This document shows positions 6,968 through 11,628 of a DNA stretch of 11,628 nucleotides, piece by piece; the stretch's first letter is position 1; each line of letters opens with the position of its first letter. This DNA is from Oscillospiraceae bacterium. Lineage in GTDB: Bacteria; Bacillota; Clostridia; Oscillospirales; Oscillospiraceae. Location: contig JAJBVW010000221.1 of the NCBI GenBank assembly GCA_020866945.1, positions 1-11,628 on the forward strand. Reading direction: 5' to 3'. Made by a program: the position numbers and the translations under genes. The notes below the pieces were generated by a model that was not told the DNA's origin, did not search any database, and saw only the letters and a list, made by a program, of their open reading frames with translations.

Positions 6968-8389
6968 TCAAAAGTTAAAGTAAATAAAGGGGTTGTTCCC
7001 GCCCATCACGAGATAGGAGACGGAGACGATGACCAGCCATACGGCGCTCAGGTCTAAGACGGTGGTGCCGGCGGTCTCTGCCCTGCATTTGCGGCAGAGC
7101 CACTCCTTCAGCTTCTTCAGGGCCGGGGTGCAGCAGACCAGGGCGATCACCAGGAGGATTTTATAATCGTTGGCATAGCGGATGGCGTTGCTGTCCACGA
7201 AAGCGTTCCCCGCCAGACCGAACATGGCGAACAGATACCGCTTGGCGTACCGCAGATTGTCCGCCCGGAACACCACCCAGCCCAGCAGGACGCAGAGTAA
7301 TGTGAATATTCGATAAAGTGTTACCCCCCGCGGCAATTCGCGTTTTGGGAGATTTGTCAGTTTTTCAAAGGTGAGCAGGATAAAATAGCCCAGGCCCCAG
7401 CAGATGAACGTCCAGTTGGCCCCATGCCATATGCCGGTCAGAATCCAGACTGCGAACAGGTTCCGCACCAGCTTATATTTTTTGTCCACCCTGGAGCCGC
7501 CCAGGGGGAAATAGACATAGTCCCGGAACCACTGACTCAGAGAGATGTGCCACCGCCGCCAAAACTCGGTGACATTTTTGGAGATGTAGGGGTAATTGAA
7601 GTTCTCCATAAACTCAAAGCCAAACATCCGGCCCAGGCCGATGGCCATGGAGGAGTAGCCGCTGAAATCAAAGAGAATTTGCAGGGAATAGGCCAGCGCT
7701 CCCAGCCAGGCGAAGCAGACGCTCAGGCTCCCCGGCGTGGCGGCCACGGCGAAGGCCGCCTCCGCCCCCCCACACAGATTGTTGGCCAGCAGCACCTTCA
7801 TGGCGAAGCCGCCGCAGAAACGGCTGACCCCGGAGGCGAATTTTTCCGCCGTGATGGTGCGCTCCTCAATCTGATCCGCAATGGTGCGGTAGCGCACGAT
7901 AGGGCCTGCGATAAGCTGGGGGAAGAAGGCGATATACAGTCCCAGGTAGTAGGGGTTCTTCTGCACCGGCGTGTCCTTTCGGTATACGTCCACCACATAG
8001 GACAGCGCCTGGAAGGTGAAAAAGGATATGCCGATGGGCAGAATAATATTGGTGACCACGACGGAATCCCCGAAAATTTTCTGCAAATTCTCGGTAAAGA
8101 AGTTCATGTATTTGTTGTAAAACAGCACCCCCAGGTTGGCGGCGACGGCCAGAACCAGGCAGACCCTGCGAAAGCGCTCATTGCCGCTACCGTCTATCAG
8201 CCGGGCGAACACATAGTTCACCAGGATGGAGGCGATCATCACCAGCACAAATTTCCCCGCGCCCCAGGCGTAAAACACCAGACTGGCCGCCAAAAGCCAG
8301 TAGTTTCGCACCTTTTTCGGCAGAAGAAAATTTACCGCCAGGGTGATGGGCAGAAAGAAAAACAGAAACGTCAGACTTGAAAATACCAC
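6968..8389 (-). CDS. AlgI-type MBOAT membrane O-acyltransferase
   Basis: This 473-residue polytopic membrane protein belongs to the MBOAT superfamily, AlgI/PatB/DltB-like branch. It begins with the typical FSSLTFLFFFLPITLAVNF segment and carries the diagnostic FWRRWHISLSQWFRDYVYFPLGG stretch around residues 276-298 and the conserved His322 in GIWHGANW, the expected catalytic histidine. Such proteins take an acyl (usually acetyl) group from a cytoplasmic donor and pass it across the membrane to a partner that acylates an exported polymer. The next gene encodes just such a DHHW partner. The start is a GTG at 8389-8387 with AGAGGA (8403-8398) upstream, downstream of a strong promoter. No polymerase or glycosyltransferase gene lies in the window, so the target polysaccharide or teichoic acid is unknown. 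Confidence 0.93.
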   Translation of the reverse strand: MVFSSLTFLFFFLPITLAVNFLLPKKVRNYWLLAASLVFYAWGAGKFVLVMIASILVNYVFARLIDGSGNERFRRVCLVLAVAANLGVLFYNKYMNFFTENLQKIFGDSVVVTNIILPIGISFFTFQALSYVVDVYRKDTPVQKNPYYLGLYIAFFPQLIAGPIVRYRTIADQIEERTITAEKFASGVSRFCGGFAMKVLLANNLCGGAEAAFAVAATPGSLSVCFAWLGALAYSLQILFDFSGYSSMAIGLGRMFGFEFMENFNYPYISKNVTEFWRRWHISLSQWFRDYVYFPLGGSRVDKKYKLVRNLFAVWILTGIWHGANWTFICWGLGYFILLTFEKLTNLPKRELPRGVTLYRIFTLLCVLLGWVVFRADNLRYAKRYLFAMFGLAGNAFVDSNAIRYANDYKILLVIALVCCTPALKKLKEWLCRKCRAETAGTTVLDLSAVWLVIVSVSYLVMGGNNPFIYFNF

Positions 8390-8441
8390 GGGCTTGTCCT
8401 CTTTTTGTCTTATGGAGATTACAGGAGTTTAGTTCGCTAAT

Positions 8442-8452
8442 TAACCTGATAA
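8442..8452 (+). repeat. 11-bp direct repeat TAACCTGATAA, copy 1
   Basis: TAACCTGATAA occurs here and again at 8572-8582, in the same orientation. This copy overlaps the predicted transcription start (about 8451) of the minus-strand O-acylation operon. The other copy lies at the predicted start of the rightward PAP2-GDPD gene. This placement suggests a shared binding site for a regulator coordinating the two divergent units, but no known regulator motif is recognised. Confidence 0.5.
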
Positions 8453-8457
8453 ATTAT

Positions 8458-8486
8458 ATTATATAACTATGACTATTAAAAGTCAA
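8458..8486 (-). promoter_or_regulatory. Strong promoter of the MBOAT-DHHW operon
   Basis: On the minus strand, TTGACT (8486-8481) and TATAAT (8463-8458) are separated by exactly 17 bases, almost perfect sigma-A consensus. The predicted start is near 8451 and the leader to the GTG at 8389 is about 60 nt. The surrounding AT-rich stretch contrasts with the GC-rich genes on both sides. Confidence 0.8.
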
Positions 8487-8526
8487 CATACAATCGACGG
8501 TGTTCGTTTCCTGCCAACATTTTACC

Positions 8527-8539
8527 AAAACCTGGTTTT
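8527..8539. repeat. Palindrome AAAACC-T-GGTTTT over a -35 region
   Basis: A perfect 6+1+6 inverted repeat overlaps the predicted -35 element of the rightward promoter (8537-8542). A dimeric regulator bound here would be well placed to repress the PAP2-GDPD gene. The site is short and the role is inferred from position only. Confidence 0.4.
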
Positions 8540-8564
8540 ACTTTTCCCGTGAATATGGTACAAT
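8537..8564 (+). promoter_or_regulatory. Promoter of the PAP2-GDPD gene
   Basis: A -35-like TTTACT (8537-8542) and a -10 box TACAAT (8559-8564) are 16 bases apart. The start near 8571 gives a leader of only about 23 nt to the ATG at 8594. The weak -35 element suggests lower or activator-dependent expression compared with the divergent promoter. The predicted start also argues against translation from the in-frame upstream ATG candidates. Confidence 0.6.
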
Positions 8565-8571
8565 ACCCTCA

Positions 8572-8582
8572 TAACCTGATAA
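8572..8582 (+). repeat. 11-bp direct repeat TAACCTGATAA, copy 2
   Basis: This is identical to the copy at 8442-8452, 130 bases away. It starts at the predicted +1 of the PAP2-GDPD transcript and ends two bases before the Shine-Dalgarno (GAGGTGG, 8584-8590). A protein bound here could act as a roadblock to transcription. Confidence 0.5.
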
Positions 8583-8593
8583 CGAGGTGGCAT

Positions 8594-10501
8594 ATGAGCT
8601 TTCTGTATTTTCTGGAGGGGCTTAGGACCCCGGTGCTGAATGGTTTTTTCTCCGCCATTACGGCTTTGGGCGGGGAGAGCGTGTTCATTGTGCTGGCCAT
8701 TATAGTATACTGGTGTGTCAGCAAGCGGGACGGGTATTACCTGATTGCCGCCGGGGTGGGCGGTACGGTGGTGAACCAGTTTTTGAAAATCACCTGCCAG
8801 GTACCAAGGCCCTGGGTGCGTGACCCGGATTTCACCATTGTGGAGAGCGCCAGGGAGGGGGCCGGGGGCTATTCCTTCCCCAGCGGCCACAGCCAGAACA
8901 CCGCCGTCTCCTTCGGCGGCATCGCCCGGTTCACCAAAAAGACCTGGCTGCGGTGGGTCTGCATCGTCATTGTGGCCCTGGTGGCCCTGTCCCGGATGTA
9001 TCTTGGGGTTCACACCCCGGCGGATGTGGGGGTGGGCCTTGCCATCGGTCTTGTGCTGGTGTTTGGGCTGTATCCCCTGTTCCAAAGGAGCGAGGAAAAG
9101 CCTCAGATTACCCTGATCGTCTTCGGCGTCGTCTCCGCCCTGGCCCTGGGGGCGGCCCTGTTTGTGGAGTTTTATGCCTGGCCCGCGGACATTGACAGCG
9201 ATAATTTGGCCGAGGCCCTGAAAAACAGCTACACCATGCTGGGCTGCGCCCTGGGCGTGCTGGTGGGCTGCCCCCTGGAACGGAAATACATAAAATTCGA
9301 CACCAAGGCCCCCGGCTGGGCCCAGGTGCTGAAGGTGGCCCTGGGGGTGGCCTTCGTCATGCTCCTGCGGACGGCGCTGAAATCCCCCCTGCTGGCCCTG
9401 TTCGGCGGCCATGATGTGGCCCATGCCGTGCGGTATTTCCTCGTGGTGGCGGCGGCCATTCTGGTCTGGCCTCTGACCTTTCCCTGGTTTGCCAAGGGCT
9501 GCCCCATGGGGAAGAAGGCCAAGAAGGCCCTGAAAATCATCGGCATCATCCTGCTGGTGCTGGTGGTGCTGCTGGGCATTTTGTACTGGGTCGTGACCCG
9601 GGATTCCAGCGCCGTGCCGGAGGAATCGGACGGGGCCAGCAACCCCCTGATCACCAGCCTGGGAACCACCATGCTGTCCGGCCACCGGGCGGGGGGCGGC
9701 ATCGCCCCGGAGAACACCATGATGGCCCTGAAAAACTGCGTGGAGAGCGACCAGTACGAGCTGGATATCTTCGAGTTCGACCTGCATCTGACGGCGGACG
9801 GCGCGCTGGTTCTGCTCCACGACGCCACTCTTGACCGCACCAGCGACGCGGCGGAATATTTCGGGGAGGAGAACGTGGATGTAGGCGCCAAGACCCTGGC
9901 GGAGCTGAAAAACCTGAACATGGGCGCCCAGTTCGAGGCGGAGGACGGCACCATGCCCTACGCCGGGCTGACCGGGGATCAGGTGCCGGATGACCTGCGG
10001 ATCATCACCCTGGAGGAGGCCCTGGAATACCTGGAATCCGCCGGGGACTACGGCTATATCATCGAGATCAAAAACAGCGGCGAGCTGGGCTATGAGGCGG
10101 CGGACAAGCTGTATGCCATCCTGGCGGAATACGGCTGTCTGGAGAAGACTGTGGTCGGCACCTTCCACAACGAGGTGACGGCCTATATGGACGAGAATTA
10201 CCCCGATATGCTCCGCAGCGCCGGGGTGATGGAGTGCGTAAAGTTCTACCTCTGCGCCCTGCTGAACCTGAACGTGGAGGAGGACACCTTCGGCTTCCAG
10301 GCCCTGCAGATCCCCACTACGGATTATGTCATAAACCTGGGTACGGCGCGGGTGGTAAACTACGCCCACCGCTATAACATTGCCGTCCAGTACTGGACCA
10401 TCGACGACCCGGAGGAGATGGCCCGCCTCCAGTCCATCGGCGCGGACGCGGTGATGACAAACTACCCGGACATAGCGGCCACGGTGCTGAACCAGCCGTA
10501 A
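8594..10501 (+). CDS. PAP2 lipid phosphatase fused to glycerophosphodiester phosphodiesterase
   Basis: A 635-residue two-enzyme membrane protein. The N-terminal PAP2 phosphatase shows all three motifs: K65-x6-RP (71-72), PSGH at 96-99, and SR (133-134) with His140 and Asp144. Several more membrane helices follow, to about 300. A final helix (about 312-334), preceded by a Lys-rich stretch, leads to a GDPD domain (about 355-635) with GHRAGG (His364, Arg365), PENT (372-375), Glu394/Asp396, HD (409-410), IEIK (490-493), and the C-terminal QYWTIDDPEEM and GADAVMTNYPD stretches. PAP2 enzymes remove phosphate from lipid phosphates; GDPD enzymes cleave glycerophosphodiesters to glycerol-3-phosphate plus an alcohol. 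Positive-inside topology puts GDPD outside, the usual side of PAP2 sites, so the protein may process phospholipid or lipoteichoic acid material at the outer membrane face (inference). ATG 8594 was chosen for its ribosome binding site GAGGTGG and the downstream promoter. Transcribed alone. Confidence 0.93.
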   Translation: MSFLYFLEGLRTPVLNGFFSAITALGGESVFIVLAIIVYWCVSKRDGYYLIAAGVGGTVVNQFLKITCQVPRPWVRDPDFTIVESAREGAGGYSFPSGHSQNTAVSFGGIARFTKKTWLRWVCIVIVALVALSRMYLGVHTPADVGVGLAIGLVLVFGLYPLFQRSEEKPQITLIVFGVVSALALGAALFVEFYAWPADIDSDNLAEALKNSYTMLGCALGVLVGCPLERKYIKFDTKAPGWAQVLKVALGVAFVMLLRTALKSPLLALFGGHDVAHAVRYFLVVAAAILVWPLTFPWFAKGCPMGKKAKKALKIIGIILLVLVVLLGILYWVVTRDSSAVPEESDGASNPLITSLGTTMLSGHRAGGGIAPENTMMALKNCVESDQYELDIFEFDLHLTADGALVLLHDATLDRTSDAAEYFGEENVDVGAKTLAELKNLNMGAQFEAEDGTMPYAGLTGDQVPDDLRIITLEEALEYLESAGDYGYIIEIKNSGELGYEAADKLYAILAEYGCLEKTVVGTFHNEVTAYMDENYPDMLRSAGVMECVKFYLCALLNLNVEEDTFGFQALQIPTTDYVINLGTARVVNYAHRYNIAVQYWTIDDPEEMARLQSIGADAVMTNYPDIAATVLNQP

Positions 10502-10538
10502 GCACAGACGTGCTGAGCTTTGGAGAGCGTATCGCTCT
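10501..10538 (+). repeat. Two small hairpins after the PAP2-GDPD stop codon
   Basis: AGCAC-AGAC-GTGCT (10501-10514) and AGAGCG-TAT-CGCTCT (10524-10538) are consecutive perfect stems between the stop codon and the main terminator. They lack U tracts. They may stabilise the mRNA 3' end or be incidental. Confidence 0.4.
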
Positions 10539-10551
10539 GCACTATAAAGAG

Positions 10552-10584
10552 GAAGGCCCATTCCCGAAATTGGGCCTTCTTTTT
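10552..10584 (+). terminator. Intrinsic terminator of the PAP2-GDPD gene
   Basis: A 9-bp stem GAAGGCCCA / TGGGCCTTC encloses a 10-base loop and is followed by five T (10580-10584). It separates the phosphatase gene from the antiporter transcription unit. Confidence 0.9.
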
Positions 10585-10624
10585 GTATGCACACGAAATA
10601 AGTTTAGAAATAAACATTCTTGTA

Positions 10625-10653
10625 TTGATTTTTTATAGAGGCAATAGTATAAT
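10625..10653 (+). promoter_or_regulatory. Promoter of the NhaC-family gene
   Basis: TTGATT (10625-10630) and TATAAT (10648-10653) with 17-base spacing form a good sigma-A promoter in AT-rich DNA. The start near 10660 leaves a leader of about 100 nt before the antiporter gene. Confidence 0.7.
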
Positions 10654-10660
10654 TGTTCCA

Positions 10661-10735
10661 GGTTTGGCAATTTAATGCTTTTAAGTCCCAAAGGTGCGAA
10701 AAAACACAGGGACGGACGCGGCGAATGTGCAAACC
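10661..10735 (+). promoter_or_regulatory. Possible structured 5' leader of the antiporter mRNA
   Basis: The leader can close on itself: GGTTTG (10661-10666) pairs with CAAACC (10730-10735). Inside, GTCCC (10685-10689) pairs with GGGAC (10709-10713), which encloses a GTG/CAC pairing with an A-rich loop (10694-10707). Transporter genes of this type are sometimes controlled by ion-responsive leaders, but I cannot match this to a named riboswitch and there is no obvious terminator or ribosome-binding-site sequestering stem. It is offered as a candidate only. Confidence 0.25.
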
Positions 10736-10759
10736 GATTACAACAAAGGAAACGAGGAC

Positions 10760-11536
10760 ATGAAAATGAAAGAAGACAAAAAGCTCAATATGCTGGAGTC
10801 GATCATCCTGCTGCTTCTGATCATCGGCTCTGTGGCGGTCTGCATCCGCCTGAAGACCGGCGGCCCGATGATCGGCCTGTTCTTTAGCTGGATCATCATC
10901 TATCTGTTCTGCCTGGTGCTTCGGATAGACTATAAGAAGATCCTTGCCGGTGCTTACGATGCGATCCGCGTGGTGGTGCCGACGCTGGTTCTGCTGATGG
11001 CCATTGGCGTGATGATTGGCACCTGGCTGCAAAGCGGCACCATTGCCACCATCATTGTGGGCGGCCTTCAGATGATTAATCCGACCTGGCTGCTCCCGCT
11101 GACGCTGATTTTCTGCGCGGTTTTGAGCCTGGTGACAGGGACGTCCTATGGCTCCGTGGGAAGCGCCGGCGTGGCCATGATGGCCATTGGCAACGCCATG
11201 GGCATCAACGCCGGTATGGTGGCGGGCGCCGTCATCTGCGGTGCCATGTTCGGCGATAAGCTAAGCCCCCTGTCCGATACCACGAACCTGGCACCGGCGG
11301 TGGCGGGCGCCAAGCTGAGCGACCACGTGAAGTCTATGCTCTGGACTACCCTGCCGGCCTTTGTGGTCAGCCTGATCCTGTTCACCATCCTGGGATTCCG
11401 GCAGACCAGCGGCGGATATGTGACGGGAGATCTGAGCGCGTATATCCAGGCGCTGAACGGGGAATTTCACCTGGGCTTCGTCACCCTGCTCCCGGCGATT
11501 TTGCTGATTGCGCTGCTGCTTCTGAAGGTGATCTAG
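10760..11536 (+). CDS. Na+/H+ antiporter, NhaC family, truncated after the N-terminal half
   Basis: The 258 residues carry several hydrophobic membrane segments and two family signatures: the small-residue stretch GTSYGSVGSAGVAMMAIGNAMG (about 127-148) and FGDKLSPLSDTTNLAPAVAG (about 164-183). NhaC-family proteins, which exchange Na+ for H+ or, in MleN-type members, Na+/lactate for H+/malate, are usually about 450-500 residues. Here the frame stops with TAG just after LLLLKVI, in a membrane segment, so the C-terminal half is missing and the product is probably non-functional unless the gene continues elsewhere. The start is ambiguous: ATG 10760 has AAAGGA nine bases upstream, and ATG 10766 has GAGGA seven bases upstream. 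A GTG at 10694 in the same frame is inside the leader and unlikely. The substrate cannot be told from the sequence. Confidence 0.8.
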   Translation: MKMKEDKKLNMLESIILLLLIIGSVAVCIRLKTGGPMIGLFFSWIIIYLFCLVLRIDYKKILAGAYDAIRVVVPTLVLLMAIGVMIGTWLQSGTIATIIVGGLQMINPTWLLPLTLIFCAVLSLVTGTSYGSVGSAGVAMMAIGNAMGINAGMVAGAVICGAMFGDKLSPLSDTTNLAPAVAGAKLSDHVKSMLWTTLPAFVVSLILFTILGFRQTSGGYVTGDLSAYIQALNGEFHLGFVTLLPAILLIALLLLKVI

Positions 11537-11628
11537 ATGTCGGAGCTCTGAATTAACAGCAATGCGTCTGACATTCTGTCGTTCTGCTATATGGGGAGCG
11601 ATCTCGCAAGCTTTCGCTTGGTGTCCTT
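11537..11628. other. Unassigned sequence replacing the 3' half of the antiporter gene
   Basis: None of the three + frames continues the NhaC family sequence after about 11530, and no recognisable protein is readable on the other strand. The stretch has an imperfect inverted repeat (ATGTCGGA 11537-11544, TCTGACAT 11567-11574), a stem CAAGC-TTTC-GCTTG (11607-11620), and the palindrome ATCTAGAT (11531-11538) at the junction. This fits the end of an inserted or recombined element running off the window, but it is too short to name. Confidence 0.35.

Noticed and set aside
6948..6971. A TTG start overlapping the MBOAT stop codon for the DHHW gene
   Set aside because: The ATG at 6947 has a strong GGAGGGG six bases upstream, which itself lies within the extension.
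8549..8593. An upstream ATG extending the PAP2-GDPD protein by 15 residues
   Set aside because: The predicted -10 box (8559-8564) lies inside this extension, so the mRNA would start after it; the ATG at 8594 has its own ribosome binding site.
8522..10594. A 690-codon open frame on the minus strand
   Set aside because: It is antisense to the PAP2-GDPD gene, which has complete motif sets; the antisense translation is His/Gln/Gly-rich and resembles no protein family.
11531..11615. XbaI, SacI and HindIII-like hexamers near the right end suggesting cloning-vector sequence
   Set aside because: Their order and spacing do not match a common polylinker, and single hexamer palindromes are expected by chance.

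Overview
The window looks like chromosomal DNA from a Gram-positive Clostridia-type bacterium, most likely an Oscillospiraceae-like gut anaerobe. The basis is GC-rich coding sequence with AT-rich sigma-A promoters (TTGxxx-17-TATAAT), strong GGAGG-type ribosome binding sites, U-tract terminators and Firmicute-type membrane proteins. The genus is an inference. There are six protein-coding genes and no rRNA, tRNA or CRISPR array.

Region 1 (1-5240, + strand) is a two-gene carbamoyl-phosphate synthase operon. A promoter at 59-87 carries a sequence resembling an arginine-repressor (ArgR/AhrC) box in its spacer. carA overlaps the next gene by one base. That second gene is unusual: a complete CarB (about residues 1-1065) runs without a linker into a complete diaminopimelate-epimerase (DapF) domain (about 1066-1343). 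The DapF domain keeps the second catalytic cysteine but has alanine where the first should be. One transcript thus links carbamoyl phosphate supply (arginine and pyrimidines) with a lysine/peptidoglycan-type enzyme fold.

Region 2 (5241-8389) lies on the opposite strand behind convergent terminators. It is a two-gene cell-surface O-acylation unit: an AlgI-type MBOAT membrane acyltransferase (first gene) and a membrane-anchored DHHW/AlgX-like SGNH protein (second gene). It is driven by a near-consensus promoter at 8458-8486.

Region 3 (8390-8593) is a compact divergent promoter region. It has an 11-bp direct repeat, one copy at the predicted start of each transcript, and a palindrome over one -35 box. 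The gene reading rightward (8594-10501) fuses a PAP2 lipid phosphatase to a glycerophosphodiester phosphodiesterase, both predicted to face outward. With region 2 this makes an envelope-modification neighbourhood.

Region 4 (10502-11628) has a terminator, a new promoter, a roughly 100-nt leader that may fold, and the N-terminal half of an NhaC-family Na+/H+ antiporter. The antiporter frame closes abruptly at 11536. The remaining ~95 bases do not continue the family sequence, so the right edge looks like a rearrangement or mobile-element junction.
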